NCBI GenBank assembly: GCA_019247605.1
Contig: JAFBAS010000124.1
Location: forward strand, 1-64,000
Reading direction: 5' to 3'
Length of the DNA stretch: 64,000 nt
From: Hyphomicrobiales bacterium
GTDB taxonomy: Bacteria; Pseudomonadota; Alphaproteobacteria; Rhizobiales; Beijerinckiaceae
The position numbers and the translations under genes were made by a program. Positions 9,247 through 18,370 of this stretch are shown piece after piece; the stretch's first letter is position 1; each line of letters opens with the position of its first letter. Under the pieces are notes generated by a model. The model was given only the letters and a program-made list of their open reading frames with translations, was not told the DNA's origin and did no database searches.

Positions 9247-9732
9247 ATGGAACCGAAGATGGAAGGCGGATGCACGTGTCGACGCGTCCGATACAGGCTG
9301 ATCGGGACGCCGCTGATCGTTCATGCCTGCCATTGCCGTTGGTGCCAGCGCGAGACCGGCACCGCGCACGCGCTCAACGCAGTTTATGAGGCCGATCGCG
9401 TCGTGCACACGGCCGATGAGCCCGAGCTCGTCTGGACCCCTTCGGCGAGCGGCCAAGGCCAGAAAATTGCACGCTGCCCGACCTGTCGGGTCGCGATTTG
9501 GAGCAACTACCCGCAAGCCGGTCCCGCCGTCCGGTTCGTCCGTGTCGGCAGTATGGACAACCCTGATTTGTGCCCACCGGATATTCACATTTACACGTCT
9601 TCCAAGCAGGCTTGGGTGACGCTTCCGACCGGCGCGAAGGCGGTTCCTGAATTCTACGCGATCGACGAGGTCTGGCCGCCCGAGAGTTTGGAGCGCCGCC
9701 GGCTCATGCGGGAAAAAGCAAAGCAAGCGTAA
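9247..9732 (+). CDS. GFA-family zinc protein (glutathione-dependent formaldehyde-activating-like)
   Basis: I chose the ATG at 9247 (161 residues) because GGGAG lies seven bases upstream; the frame is open to 9199. Zinc-binding cysteines are visible in CTC (C9, C11), CHCRWC (C28, C30, C33) and CPTC further on, which is the Mss4-like zinc fold of the GFA family. The founding member was proposed to speed the reaction of glutathione with formaldehyde, but most relatives have no proven activity. The gene stands between cckA and the copper-type cluster, with no obvious partner. Confidence 0.8.
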   Translation: MEPKMEGGCTCRRVRYRLIGTPLIVHACHCRWCQRETGTAHALNAVYEADRVVHTADEPELVWTPSASGQGQKIARCPTCRVAIWSNYPQAGPAVRFVRVGSMDNPDLCPPDIHIYTSSKQAWVTLPTGAKAVPEFYAIDEVWPPESLERRRLMREKAKQA

Positions 9733-9869
9733 TTCGCTGCTGTTGCCGCCAAGCGCTGGAACCGGCACACTGGACCGCGCCCAGCGGCTGGCGAGCGCTC
9801 CGACTTCCCATCGACGCCGCAACCTGTATATGGTTCGTGCCGGGTGGCTCAGGACGCGTGACGAACAGG

Positions 9870-10322
9870 ATGGCGCGAGGGGCGAGACAGAGGAACGAGG
9901 TTGCCGGCGCATCGGCGCGCGAGCGTGGCTCCGCGCTTCTTATCGGCGCCTTGGCGCTCATCCTCCAGCTCTTTCTCTCCCCGCTGCATACGCCTTTCCA
10001 GCATGCTTCGCTCGATTCCCCACAAGAGGCGGCGCGGCTTAGCGCACTCGTCAATCTTGCGGCCCTCACCGGCGACCCCAATGTCATATGCGCCGAGGCT
10101 GGCGACAGGCAGCCTGGCGATCCCACTCACGACAATGGCGATTGCCCGGGGCTTTGCTGCCACCTCGGCCATGGACTCGCGTTCTTTCTTGCTCCGCCCG
10201 CGTTCTCGCCAGCGGTTCCTGCGCGCGTCGCGATCGCGTTCGTCGGATCACGTCCGATTTCTTTCGTCACGAGCGCCCATGCGCCAAACGCGCAACCTCG
10301 AGGACCGCCTCCGTCCGCCTGA
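9870..10322 (+). CDS. DUF2946-like small membrane protein of a copper cluster
   Basis: The frame is open from a GTG at 9837; I use the ATG at 9870 (150 residues), and a GTG at 9858 with AGGA upstream is also possible. A hydrophobic segment (SALLIGALALILQLFLSPLH) near the N-terminus is followed by a short motif rich in Cys and His, DCPGLCCHLGH, and a second weakly hydrophobic stretch. This matches the DUF2946 pattern of small proteins often found beside copper-resistance genes. Here it is followed by an outer-membrane barrel and by CopC and CopD, so handling of copper in the envelope is a reasonable inference. The biochemical role is unknown. Confidence 0.6.
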   Translation: MARGARQRNEVAGASARERGSALLIGALALILQLFLSPLHTPFQHASLDSPQEAARLSALVNLAALTGDPNVICAEAGDRQPGDPTHDNGDCPGLCCHLGHGLAFFLAPPAFSPAVPARVAIAFVGSRPISFVTSAHAPNAQPRGPPPSA

Positions 10323-10399
10323 AGACCAACTGATCGTTCCACGCGGGCCGTGAAAGCGGTCCCGCTTCTCGACATTCTCTTCAGCTCGGAAAAACCACC

Positions 10400-11383
10400 A
10401 TGAAATTGAAGTACAAGCTCGGCTTGGCTGGCGCGCTTGCCGGCGCAGCGACGCTCGGAGGCGTCAGTTTAGGCCTTTCGCATGCCATCGTCGGCGACCG
10501 CATCTTTCCCGTAACGCTTGCGATCGACGATCCGGGCGTCGCGGATGAATTGTCCTTGCCGACATTCGCGCGCTTTACGAACGCGGACGGATCGATCGAA
10601 ACCGACATATCGTTCGAATACGACAAGCGCATCACCAAGGATTTTGCCCTCTCGATCGCCGACACCTGGACGCATGTTCATCCGGGCGGCGATGGATTTC
10701 AAAATCTGCAGCTCGGGGCCAAATATCACCTGTACAGCAACGAGCCGCATGAGTTCATGCTGTCGGTCGGGGTCAATGTGGGCGTCGGTGGCACGGGCGC
10801 TGCGCGGGTCGGTGCCGCCAGTTTCTCGACGATCACGCCGGCCGTCTTCTTCGGCAAGGGTTTCGGCGATCTGCCGGACAGTCTCATGTGGTTGAGGCCG
10901 GCCGCCATCACCGGCGCAATCGGCGTCGGCTTTCCTGAGCCGTGGAAGAAGTCAGTGATCGGCATCGACACGACGAGCTGCGATGTAACAATGACGAACT
11001 CGGGCATATGCGGGTTCGACGTGAACACCACGCACAACCCCGTTTTCCTCAACTGGGGTCTGACCTTCCAATACAGCCTGCCTTACCTCAACGCTCATGT
11101 GCGTCAAATCGACGGGCCCGAGTTTCTACGAAGCTTGACCCCGATCGTGGAAGCGGCATTCCAATCGCCGGTTGCCAATTTCGCCGGGACGGGCGCGAAG
11201 ACCACCGGCACGATCAACCCTGGCATCATCTACTCGGCCGACACTTACCAAGTCACGGTGGAAGCCATGGTGCCGGTCAACAAGGCGAGCGGCAAGCATG
11301 TCGGTGTGATCGCGCAGCTGCATTTCTTCCTCGACGACATCTTCCCGAACTCGCTCGGCAAACCCCTGTTCTCGGAGCACTGA
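10400..11383 (+). CDS. Putative outer-membrane beta-barrel protein of the copper cluster
   Basis: The 327-residue product has a signal peptide (residues 1-29, ending SHA). The rest alternates short amphipathic strands and turns rich in Gly, Asn and aromatic residues (for example FALSIADTWTHVHP, FQNLQLGAKYHLY, FMLSVGVNVGVGG), as in transporter-type outer-membrane barrels. A pair of cysteines (CDVTMTNSGICG) may form a disulphide. I do not recognise a named family. The stop is one base before the copC start, so it is very likely co-transcribed with copC and copD, suggesting a role in metal passage across the outer membrane. That role is inference only. Confidence 0.6.
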   Translation: MKLKYKLGLAGALAGAATLGGVSLGLSHAIVGDRIFPVTLAIDDPGVADELSLPTFARFTNADGSIETDISFEYDKRITKDFALSIADTWTHVHPGGDGFQNLQLGAKYHLYSNEPHEFMLSVGVNVGVGGTGAARVGAASFSTITPAVFFGKGFGDLPDSLMWLRPAAITGAIGVGFPEPWKKSVIGIDTTSCDVTMTNSGICGFDVNTTHNPVFLNWGLTFQYSLPYLNAHVRQIDGPEFLRSLTPIVEAAFQSPVANFAGTGAKTTGTINPGIIYSADTYQVTVEAMVPVNKASGKHVGVIAQLHFFLDDIFPNSLGKPLFSEH

Positions 11384-11384
11384 C

Positions 11385-11768
11385 ATGAAACGCGCACCAC
11401 TTCTCGCGTCGCTGACGCTCTCGACCATCGGCCTTTCCAGCCTTGCTCTTTCGCCTGCCGTGATGGCGCATGCGGTGCTCGTCAAGGCGGCCCCTCCGGT
11501 CGGCGGCACGGTTTCGGCCTCCCCGAGCGATATCCGGATCACCTTTTCGGAAGGCGTCGAGCCGCGCTTCTCGAAGATCTTGGTCGCGGGGGCCGATGGG
11601 CACGCCGTAGAGACGGGAGCCGCAAGCGTCGATCCGTCAAATCCCGCGATCCTGATCGTGCCGCTCAAGACAGCGCTGCAGCCGGGAGCCTACAAGGTGA
11701 CTTGGCATGCCGTGTCCGTCGATACGCACGCCACCCAGGGCAATTTTTCCTTCACCGTGAAGCCCTGA
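11385..11768 (+). CDS. copC: Copper-resistance protein CopC
   Basis: The 127-residue protein has a cleavable signal peptide ending VMAHA and the short CopC beta-barrel. The mature N-terminus starts with HAVLVKAAPPVGG, whose histidine is the conserved Cu(II) ligand. Later come the family's ITFSEGVEP, YKVTWHAVSVDTHATQGNFSF segments with further D and H ligands (DTH). CopC is a periplasmic copper carrier that works with the membrane protein CopD encoded next. The Met-rich Cu(I) loop of the Pseudomonas protein is absent, as in most short CopC/YobA forms. It lies one base after the barrel gene and three bases before copD. Confidence 0.92.
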   Translation: MKRAPLLASLTLSTIGLSSLALSPAVMAHAVLVKAAPPVGGTVSASPSDIRITFSEGVEPRFSKILVAGADGHAVETGAASVDPSNPAILIVPLKTALQPGAYKVTWHAVSVDTHATQGNFSFTVKP

Positions 11769-11771
11769 TCC

Positions 11772-12671
11772 GTGGAGATCGATGTTCCCCTTGTTCTCGC
11801 GCGCTGGGTGCATTTCCTGTGCCTGATGATCGTGTTCGGGGCATCGCTCTTTCCGTTCTACGCGCTGCGGACGGCTGCGAAGCCCGAGAGCTTGTGCGCG
11901 GCATCAAACCGGGCACTGCGGGTCTCAGCCTGTCTGGCCCTCGTCTCTGCCATTGCATGGGTGGCGAGTTCACTCGCCATCATGGTCGGGGGCTTTGATG
12001 AGACACTCGATCGCGACGCCTTGGCGGCCTTCTTCCTCCAGACGAGCTTTGGACCGATCTGGATCGTGCGGTTCGCGATCCTTCTCACGCTCGCCGTGGT
12101 CGTCTCATGGCGGCCACGCCCCGCATTGTCCGCCTTCCTTTCCGGCGCGGCGCTTGCGAGTCAGGCTTGGCTCGGCCATGCGGCAATGCGAACCGGAATA
12201 GAGCTCGCAAGCGAGCTCTTGGCCTACATGGTCCATGTGCTGGCCGCAGGCGCCTGGATCGGTGGCTTGTTGCCGCTCGCGAGTCTTCTTGCGGGCCGCG
12301 GCTCGCGACCAAAACATACAACCGAGAGCGAATGCCGAGAGGTGCTTCGTCGCTTTTCGAGCATCGGCATGGCTGTTGTGTCGCTCATCCTTTTGAGCGG
12401 CATCGCCAACAGCGTTTTCCGCCTCAAATATGCGAGCGATCTTTTCACCACCCCATATGGCCTCGTGATTATCGCCAAGGCTTCCCTGTTCGCCCTCATG
12501 TTGATCGCCGCCGCCGTGAACCGCTGGCGACTCGTGCCTCGCCTCGTCGACAGCGACAAGGAACAGGCAACGCTCCATGCGCTTCGCCGTAACATCCTGA
12601 TCGAGCAAGGTCTCGGCATCCTCGTGCTCGGGCTCGCCGCCCTCCTCGGAACCATGGCGCCGCGTATGTGA
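11772..12671 (+). CDS. copD: Copper-resistance membrane protein CopD
   Basis: The 299-residue protein starts at a GTG three bases after the copC stop. It has about eight hydrophobic segments. Conserved histidines appear in RWVHFLCLMIVFGASLFPFY near the start and in MVHVLAAGAWIGGLLPL in the middle. This is the CopD domain, an inner-membrane protein thought to take copper from CopC into the cytoplasm or toward cuproenzyme assembly. The gene closes the cluster; the next gene (rlmJ) is convergent 19 bases away. Confidence 0.88.
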   Translation: MEIDVPLVLARWVHFLCLMIVFGASLFPFYALRTAAKPESLCAASNRALRVSACLALVSAIAWVASSLAIMVGGFDETLDRDALAAFFLQTSFGPIWIVRFAILLTLAVVVSWRPRPALSAFLSGAALASQAWLGHAAMRTGIELASELLAYMVHVLAAGAWIGGLLPLASLLAGRGSRPKHTTESECREVLRRFSSIGMAVVSLILLSGIANSVFRLKYASDLFTTPYGLVIIAKASLFALMLIAAAVNRWRLVPRLVDSDKEQATLHALRRNILIEQGLGILVLGLAALLGTMAPRM

Positions 12672-12690
12672 GAAGAGACCGCGTTACCGC

Positions 12691-13539
12691 TCAAAGGCGG
12701 TGACAGGATGCCTTCGGATGTGCACCTCGCGCGAGCCTGCGCGCAAGGTGAGGCAGCGCGGCCTTGAGTTCGCCCTCCAAGGTCCAGGGCGGATTGACGA
12801 GAATGAGCCCGCAAGCCCAAAGGCCTGACTCGTCGTCGCAGGTGCCGGTATCGAGCTCGACTTTCAAGCTTTCCGGCGGCAAACGCCCGGCGATTCGCGT
12901 GGAAAAACTGGCGACGAGCGTGCGATCCTTCATCGGATACCACACCAGCGTCATGCCGGAGGGCCATTTCTTTACGGCCGCGGCAAGGTCCTCGGCGACG
13001 CGCGCGAATTCGTCTCGAGCCTCATAGGGTGGGTCGACGACAACAAGGCCACGTCGTTCCTTCGGCGGAATAAACGCCTTCCATGCCTCGTAACCGTCAA
13101 GCTTCAGCGCCTTGGCGCGATCGCCAGCCGGGAAAAGGCGTTCGAGCTTCATGAAAGCGCGTTCCTCAAGCTCGACGGCGAGGAGGCGATCGTCGGGACG
13201 AAGAAAATGACGCTCGATCGCGGGCGATCCGGGATATGAGGCGCGGCCGTGTCGGCTTTGCCATGCGGCGACCGCCTCGAGATAGGGTGCGAGGAAGGTC
13301 TGAAGGTCCGGCTCGAGCGGATCTCCGGGGCTGTCGAGAAGCCGGCCGATGCCGCCCCGCCACTCGCCGGTGCGAAGCGCTTCTTCGCCTCGAAGATCGT
13401 ATGCGCCCCGACCCGCATGCGTGTCGATGACCCGAAACGGCTTTGGCTTCGATCGCAGATGGACGAGCATGCGGGCCAGCACCGCATGCTTGAGAACGTC
13501 GGCAAAATTCCCGGCATGGAAGCCGTGACGGTAATTCAT
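12691..13539 (-). CDS. rlmJ: 23S rRNA (adenine(2030)-N6)-methyltransferase RlmJ
   Basis: The 282-residue protein begins MNYRHGFHAGNFADVLKH, the hallmark of RlmJ. It carries the N6-adenine methylation motif DPPYE in VVVDPPYEARDEF and an S-adenosylmethionine site in RVIDTHAGRGAYDL. The enzyme methylates A2030 of 23S rRNA; loss has only mild effects in Escherichia coli. Length and motif order are normal. The gene is transcribed away from the RNase T2 gene 49 bases upstream and in the same direction, so the two could share a transcript. Confidence 0.93.
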   Translation of the reverse strand: MNYRHGFHAGNFADVLKHAVLARMLVHLRSKPKPFRVIDTHAGRGAYDLRGEEALRTGEWRGGIGRLLDSPGDPLEPDLQTFLAPYLEAVAAWQSRHGRASYPGSPAIERHFLRPDDRLLAVELEERAFMKLERLFPAGDRAKALKLDGYEAWKAFIPPKERRGLVVVDPPYEARDEFARVAEDLAAAVKKWPSGMTLVWYPMKDRTLVASFSTRIAGRLPPESLKVELDTGTCDDESGLWACGLILVNPPWTLEGELKAALPHLARRLARGAHPKASCHRL

Positions 13540-13588
13540 GCGTCATGGGCCTGGATGACGCGCACCAGGCCGCCCTTCGCGGCTCGGC

Positions 13589-14284
13589 TCACTGCGCCGG
13601 TGCGATGGTGATCTCGCCCGAACCGCACCCATCGGGAGCGGTGCCGCCGCAGGAGCGAAAACCGGAGAGGTCCTTTTTCGTGCAAAAGCGCACCTCTTCC
13701 AGTTCCCCGCTCCGGCAAGCGATGCTCACCATGTCGGGCTCGATCATGCCCGGATTTGCGCTCGTGAAGGCTTGCGCGATCTCGCCGGGGGTGGCGCGCA
13801 AGGGCTGAGCCGGCGCAACGAGCGTGCGGGGTATTCGGATTTTGCGAAACAGCGCGATTTCCGCCTGATAATAGAGGGAAGGTTCGAGCCCGCTGCACTC
13901 GCCATGCTTTCGCCATTCGCCGATGGCGAGCCCCTTGTCCCGGTAGATTTCCCGCGCGATCGCGAGCGAGGCGCCGGGAACGAAGTTCCGGGAACGGTCG
14001 CAAAAGGTAGGGTAATCGCCATTCTCGAATTGCGGCCAAAGTCCGTGCACCTGGAAACCTGCGCGGCCGCGCGTGAAACATTCGGGTTTTCCCTTGCGAT
14101 CCCCCTCGACGTCACAAAAGCCGGGTGTCCAGGAAAGCGCCAAAAGATAAAAGTCGAAATCGCCGACCGGGGCGCCGAAGCGCTCGTGGGCGCCTTGTTG
14201 ATGTAAATTTTGCGCCTGTGCGGCTGCGCAAAGCGTCCAGGTCAAGAAAACGAGGAGCGCGTGACGAATACCCCTATATCCCAC
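13589..14284 (-). CDS. Secreted ribonuclease T2 family protein
   Basis: The 231-residue protein has a signal peptide ending AAAQAQ. Both T2 active-site blocks are present: FQVHGLWPQ (first catalytic histidine) and EWRKHGEC (second histidine, with the glutamate and lysine). LSWTPGFC precedes them as in the family. These enzymes cut single-stranded RNA in the periplasm or outside the cell through a cyclic phosphate. At least six cysteines suggest disulphides. The role may be nutritional. The lipoprotein gene 19 bases upstream runs in the same direction. Confidence 0.9.
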   Translation of the reverse strand: MGYRGIRHALLVFLTWTLCAAAQAQNLHQQGAHERFGAPVGDFDFYLLALSWTPGFCDVEGDRKGKPECFTRGRAGFQVHGLWPQFENGDYPTFCDRSRNFVPGASLAIAREIYRDKGLAIGEWRKHGECSGLEPSLYYQAEIALFRKIRIPRTLVAPAQPLRATPGEIAQAFTSANPGMIEPDMVSIACRSGELEEVRFCTKKDLSGFRSCGGTAPDGCGSGEITIAPAQ

Positions 14285-14303
14285 GGTTCGCTCGAGCCCG
14301 CGA

Positions 14304-14789
14304 TCAGGGACGCGCCATCTTGCACCCTGGAGCGTAGGTCAAGTCGCGATCCAGTCCCACCGGGCACCAGGTGACATTCCAGCTCAAGCCGAACAAGCTC
14401 ATGTCCTCGTCGACTGAATAGAAGATCTTGCGCGGGCGATTGTCGGAGAAAAGGCCGGTCACGCTGCAATAGCGGCGCGGAACGAAAGTGGGGCCGCGCG
14501 GACGGTAAGAGATCTCGTAAGGCGCATCGAAACCGGCGATCTCAAGCGAGGAATCCCAATAGCCGGCCTCGCGCGTCGAAAAACGGCGTTTCATGAAGTC
14601 CAGCACATCAGCGTCTCCGCAGGCCGGAATGAGCCCGTCATAGGGGACGACTCGGTTTTCGGCGATGAGGGGTCGAGCCGGCGTCGCGGGCGTGTATCTC
14701 GTGAGCGGGATGTAGGGGCCGTGAAAGGGCGCGGTGCAAGCCGCGACAAGCAAAAGCGCGACGACACCCCCGATTATTCTGAGCCCCAT
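14304..14789 (-). CDS. Putative lipoprotein of unknown function
   Basis: From the ATG at 14789, with GAGG eight bases upstream, the product has 161 residues; an ATG at 14795 would add two. It opens with [18 protein letters not shown], a lipoprotein signal with a lipobox cysteine. The mature part has no domain I recognise. Segments such as [33 protein letters not shown] and [21 protein letters not shown] suggest a compact fold with several cysteines. Small proteins of this sort occur across Hyphomicrobiales. It is likely co-transcribed with the RNase T2 gene and is divergent from gshB. Confidence 0.65.
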   Translation of the reverse strand: MGLRIIGGVVALLLVAACTAPFHGPYIPLTRYTPATPARPLIAENRVVPYDGLIPACGDADVLDFMKRRFSTREAGYWDSSLEIAGFDAPYEISYRPRGPTFVPRRYCSVTGLFSDNRPRKIFYSVDEDMSLFGLSWNVTWCPVGLDRDLTYAPGCKMARP

Positions 14790-15006
14790 GGCCATATCCT
14801 CGAAATGCGCTTGGCCACCATGCGCATCGGGCCTGCCCGGGTCAAGGCGCGGGGAGCGCGGTGGAACGGAAGCCGGACAAGCGTTGCATCCGAGCCACGC
14901 CGCCCCGACGCTGCCCTGCGGGGCCATTGCCAGCCGCCACACCGCGTCCTATCGAGCGCCGGGGCGGTTTGCCCGCCCGCTTGGCCGAGCCGTTGAGGTG
15001 AATTCC

Positions 15007-15951
15007 ATGCCCCTGACCGTCGCCGTGCAGATGGATCCGATCGAGCGCATCAATGTCGCGAGCGATTCGACCTTCGCGCTCATGCTCGAGGCCAAAGTGC
15101 GCGGCCACAAGCTCCTCGTCTACACGCCCGACAAGCTCTCGATGCTCGACGCCAAGGTGAGCGCTCCGATGCAAGAGGCCGAAATTCGCGATGTCGTCGG
15201 CGATCACGTGACGCTCGGCCGGCCGAGCCGGGTCGATCTCGCCAGCACGAATGTGGTGCTGATGCGTCAGGATCCCCCTTTCGACCTCGCCTACATCACC
15301 GCAACGCATCTGCTCGAACGGGTTCACCCAGCGACCCTCGTGGTGAACGATCCCGCGAGCGTGCGCAACGCGCCGGAGAAGATCTTCGTCACCGAGTTTC
15401 CGCAGCTCATGCCGGCGACCTTGATCACACGCGACAAGGCGGAAATCGACGAATTCCGGAAGGAGCATGGTGAGATCGTCATGAAGCCGCTGCACGGCCA
15501 TGGCGGGGCGTCGGTGTTCAAGCTCGCGCGCGAGGACGCGAATTTCGGTTCCCTTTACGATTTGTTCGCCGCGACCTTCAAGGAGGCCTGGGTCGTGCAG
15601 CGCTTTCTGCCGCAGGTGGTGAAGGGCGACAAGCGCATTATTCTCGTCGACGGGGTCGCGAAGGGGGCGGTCAACCGGGTGCCGCAAGTCAACGACATCC
15701 GCTCGAATATGGTGCGTGGCGGTGCCGCCGAGGCCGCCAAGCTCTCGGCCCGCGAACAGGAGATATGCGAAACGATCGGCCCCGCCATCAGGAAGCGCGG
15801 CCTGATCTTCGTCGGCATCGACGTGATCGACGGTTATCTCACGGAGATCAATGTCACCTGCCCGACCGGCATCCGGGCCATCCGCAACACTGGCGGCCCT
15901 GACCTCGCGCCCGTCATCTGGGACGCGATCGAACGGCGAGTGAAGGCGTGA
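15007..15951 (+). CDS. gshB: Glutathione synthetase
   Basis: The frame is open from 14734, but the ATG at 15007 has GAGG eight bases upstream and gives the normal N-terminus [20 protein letters not shown] and length (314 residues). The ATP-grasp fold shows [36 protein letters not shown] and [19 protein letters not shown], including the Asp/Glu/Asn magnesium ligands. It joins gamma-glutamylcysteine and glycine with ATP to make glutathione in the cytoplasm. The stop leads straight into a run of GTGAAGA heptamers. Confidence 0.95.
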   Translation: MPLTVAVQMDPIERINVASDSTFALMLEAKVRGHKLLVYTPDKLSMLDAKVSAPMQEAEIRDVVGDHVTLGRPSRVDLASTNVVLMRQDPPFDLAYITATHLLERVHPATLVVNDPASVRNAPEKIFVTEFPQLMPATLITRDKAEIDEFRKEHGEIVMKPLHGHGGASVFKLAREDANFGSLYDLFAATFKEAWVVQRFLPQVVKGDKRIILVDGVAKGAVNRVPQVNDIRSNMVRGGAAEAAKLSAREQEICETIGPAIRKRGLIFVGIDVIDGYLTEINVTCPTGIRAIRNTGGPDLAPVIWDAIERRVKA

Positions 15952-16062
15952 AGAGTGAAGAGTGAAGAGTGAGGAGCAAGGAGTGAGGAGTGAGGAGTGA
16001 GGAGTGAGGAGTTCTGGCAGCGAGCTGGAAAGCGCGAACTACCTCGCTTTTCACTCCTCACT
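15946..16062. repeat. Tandem heptamer array (GTGAAGA/GTGAGGA) with inverted copy
   Basis: About nine copies of a seven-base unit, GTGAAGA or GTGAGGA, run from the gshB stop to about 16013. A shorter inverted copy, TTCACTCCTCAC, lies at 16050-16061 and touches the TAG stop of the convergent FTR1 gene (16061-16063 on the plus strand). The array could pair as a long stem. It is the second of three such elements, each placed between convergent genes. Confidence 0.75.
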
Positions 16063-16888
16063 ACCGGACCGAAGGCGCCGGGGCGGGATGCGCGAAGATT
16101 TTCATCAAGAACCCGATCACCGCGAGCGTCGCGATATAGATGAGCGCCTCCATCACGGATGGGTGATCGCTGTAACCGACCAGCGTGTGCAGAACCCGCC
16201 CGAGAATACTCGTATCGGACAAGATGTTCGATGAATCCCAAAGCTGGTCCGGCAAGAAAGTGACCACATTCGCTTGTTCGAGAAAACCGACCGCCTGGGA
16301 GGCAAGCCCCGCCGCGAGCAACGCAATGAGCACGCTCGTCACGCCGAAGAGGTAGCGGCCAGGTATGCGCACCAGACCGCCATAGGTGAGCGCGGTGACG
16401 CAAGCGCCGAGCACGAGGCCCATGATGCCTCCGACCAGAAGGCTCGCCCCCGAGCCGGGCGCCGAGGCGATGAAGATGCCATAGAGGAAGAGGGCGACCT
16501 CCGATCCTTCCCGCAGCACGGCGACTGCCACCACGATCGCAAGACCCATGAGGGTGGAGGCGCCGGTACGCACGGCTTCGCCTGCCTGCCGCATCTCAGC
16601 CGCGATCTCGCGGCCATGGCGGGCCATCCAGATGTTGTGCCAAGCGAGCATGATGACGGCGATGCTGAGGATCGCCGCATTGAAGAGCTCCTGGCCAACG
16701 CCCTCGAAAGCCCCGGAAATGGTGTTGATGAACATGCCAACCACACAGGCGCCGAAGACGCCCGCCGCGACGCCCCCAGCGATGTAATAGCCGCGCCCGA
16801 CGATGCCGCGCGTCACCGCCATCGCGATGCCGACGATGAGACCGGCCTCGATGACTTCCCGGAAAACGATGATCAAAGCGCCAAGCAT
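16061..16888 (-). CDS. FTR1-family high-affinity iron permease
   Basis: The 275-residue protein has about seven membrane helices and the two acidic motifs of the FTR1/EfeU family: REVIEAGL in the first helix and REGSEVAL in the fourth. The glutamates carry iron through the membrane. Bacterial FTR1 proteins usually work with a periplasmic cupredoxin or EfeO-type protein; here a cupredoxin-like gene ends nine bases upstream and an outer-membrane barrel gene precedes that. The three form one operon. An Irr-type iron box lies upstream of the operon. Confidence 0.9.
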   Translation of the reverse strand: MLGALIIVFREVIEAGLIVGIAMAVTRGIVGRGYYIAGGVAAGVFGACVVGMFINTISGAFEGVGQELFNAAILSIAVIMLAWHNIWMARHGREIAAEMRQAGEAVRTGASTLMGLAIVVAVAVLREGSEVALFLYGIFIASAPGSGASLLVGGIMGLVLGACVTALTYGGLVRIPGRYLFGVTSVLIALLAAGLASQAVGFLEQANVVTFLPDQLWDSSNILSDTSILGRVLHTLVGYSDHPSVMEALIYIATLAVIGFLMKIFAHPAPAPSVR

Positions 16889-16897
16889 GAGAAACTC

Positions 16898-17269
16898 TTA
16901 CTGCACAATGAGAAAACCTTCGGTCGTATCCTCGTGGTAATCGTCAAAAAAACGGTAACGGCCGGGTGCGAGCGCACGCATCTGCAGCGTTATCGTGCTT
17001 TCCGCCGCGACGACCTTCTCGACCCGCAAGGTCTTGCTCTCGAATTCGGCCGGCGTCCCGTCGAGGTTGGTGACCTCGATCGTGAAAGGCTTGTTCGCCG
17101 GCACATGCGCCTCGGCAGGCTCGAAGTGATGATTCTTGAGAGTAAGCTTCACCGAGGCTGCTTCCTGCGCGAAAGCTCGCCCCGAAAGGCCTTGTTCCCC
17201 GCAAAGGAAGGCGAGCCAAAGCGCCATGAAGGCGACGAGGCGCCGTGAGTTTGCGCGATGTGATCTCAT
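16898..17269 (-). CDS. Periplasmic cupredoxin-like protein of the iron operon
   Basis: I prefer the ATG at 17269 (123 residues) because GGAG lies six bases upstream; an ATG at 17284 adds five residues. A signal peptide ends RAFAQ. The mature domain of about 90 residues is of the Cupredoxin_1 type: VKLTLKNHHFEPAEAHVPAN, FTIEVTNLDGTPAEFES, EKVVAAEST and PGRYRFFDDYHEDTTEGFLIV. The cysteine ligand of classical type-1 copper sites is absent, and acidic residues and a histidine (FDDYHED) occupy the C-terminal loop. It probably hands iron, perhaps with copper or oxidation chemistry, to the FTR1 permease encoded next. Confidence 0.8.
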   Translation of the reverse strand: MRSHRANSRRLVAFMALWLAFLCGEQGLSGRAFAQEAASVKLTLKNHHFEPAEAHVPANKPFTIEVTNLDGTPAEFESKTLRVEKVVAAESTITLQMRALAPGRYRFFDDYHEDTTEGFLIVQ

Positions 17270-17299
17270 TTTCAGCTCCGACATGACTTTCCGATCGGG

Positions 17300-18250
17300 T
17301 TAGAATTCGAATTCGAGCTTGGCGTTGGCTCGGTGGCGCTCGAAATTGACGAGATCGAGCGACCGGCCGTCTCCCGTCGCATGGCCTGTGACCTGGCTCG
17401 AAAAGGCCAGCGACAGGAAGGTTTTCGGGGTAAACTGGATGTAGAGCGTCGGTCCTATGTAGAGCGCGTGCCCATCCAGACTCCTGAAGTCAAAACCCTC
17501 GTAGGCGCGGTAATATTCCACCTCGCCTCCCATCGTCACCTTAGGCGCGATTCGATAGGTGAGGGCTGCCGTCACCCCGGCCGTCGCGGTGCGGCTCCAG
17601 CTCAGGTCTCCGGATGGCTTGGCGATCTCGGGCTGAAAGAGCAGGTTCACCGCCGCATAGAGCCGGTTCGAGATGAGCTCCGTGTCCGCGATCAATTTGA
17701 ACGCCGTGCTGAAATCGCGCGTGCGCACGCCGCTCGTGCCGTCGGCGCGCGCCCATTCGGGCTGCGCCGAAAAGGTCAGTCCGATGGGCGACCCCGGGCC
17801 GCGCCCGACGATGAGATAGCTCAGCGTGGTCGAGAAGCCGCTGAACTGCGTGCGGTCGATGTTGTCGATGCCCTCGACACTGTTGCTGGAATGATTGGTG
17901 ACATGGGCGCTGAGCTCATAGGCGAAGAACTGGCTGGGCACGCCCTCGAACTCGAATTCCTGCTCGACCATGTGGTAGCTGCCGCGACGCTTGCCGAGCG
18001 CCGCGGTGGTTTCGAACTCGATCGATTTCTCTCCCTCCTCGCCGATATCGGAGCCGGTGGTGAAGCCGAAGAGATATTTGGTTTCGAGCTCATGGTAGGG
18101 ATCGGTCGACGCCGCGGGCTGACCGTCCGGCTCCTCGGCGAGCGCTCGAGCGACGGTGGCGCAAGCGAACGTCGCGACGAGCGCGACCGCGGATGCCGTG
18201 CCAGCCGCAAGCTTGGCCCAAGTCAGCCGAAAGGGATCGATCCGCACCAT
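17300..18250 (-). CDS. Putative outer-membrane barrel protein of the iron operon
   Basis: The ATG at 18250 has GAGG four bases upstream; a longer reading from 18316 is open but unsupported. The 316-residue product has an N-terminal signal (to about residue 39, ending ARA). Amphipathic strands follow, and the C-terminus is LEFEF, with a terminal phenylalanine as required for outer-membrane assembly. No TonB box or plug domain is visible, so it is not a siderophore receptor of the usual kind. I do not recognise a named family. It lies 30 bases upstream of the cupredoxin and is first in the operon, which suggests that it admits the iron form used by FTR1. Confidence 0.6.
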   Translation of the reverse strand: MVRIDPFRLTWAKLAAGTASAVALVATFACATVARALAEEPDGQPAASTDPYHELETKYLFGFTTGSDIGEEGEKSIEFETTAALGKRRGSYHMVEQEFEFEGVPSQFFAYELSAHVTNHSSNSVEGIDNIDRTQFSGFSTTLSYLIVGRGPGSPIGLTFSAQPEWARADGTSGVRTRDFSTAFKLIADTELISNRLYAAVNLLFQPEIAKPSGDLSWSRTATAGVTAALTYRIAPKVTMGGEVEYYRAYEGFDFRSLDGHALYIGPTLYIQFTPKTFLSLAFSSQVTGHATGDGRSLDLVNFERHRANAKLEFEF

Positions 18251-18370
18251 GAGACCTCGATGAGCGGGCACTACTTCTGCCCGCGCAAGGAGGCTAAGAA
18301 CGGCAGAGAATCTCAAACGTCAAGCAGTATTATTCAATATTCTTATCGTTTAACCGGGACTTAGGCCACA

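Noticed and set aside
12676-12705. Hairpin ACCGC...GCGGT between copD and rlmJ as a terminator
   Set aside because: The stem has only five or six pairs and no T-tract on either strand.
15946-16062. Heptamer array as a CRISPR array
   Set aside because: The units are seven bases long and directly adjacent, with no spacers and no cas gene in the window.
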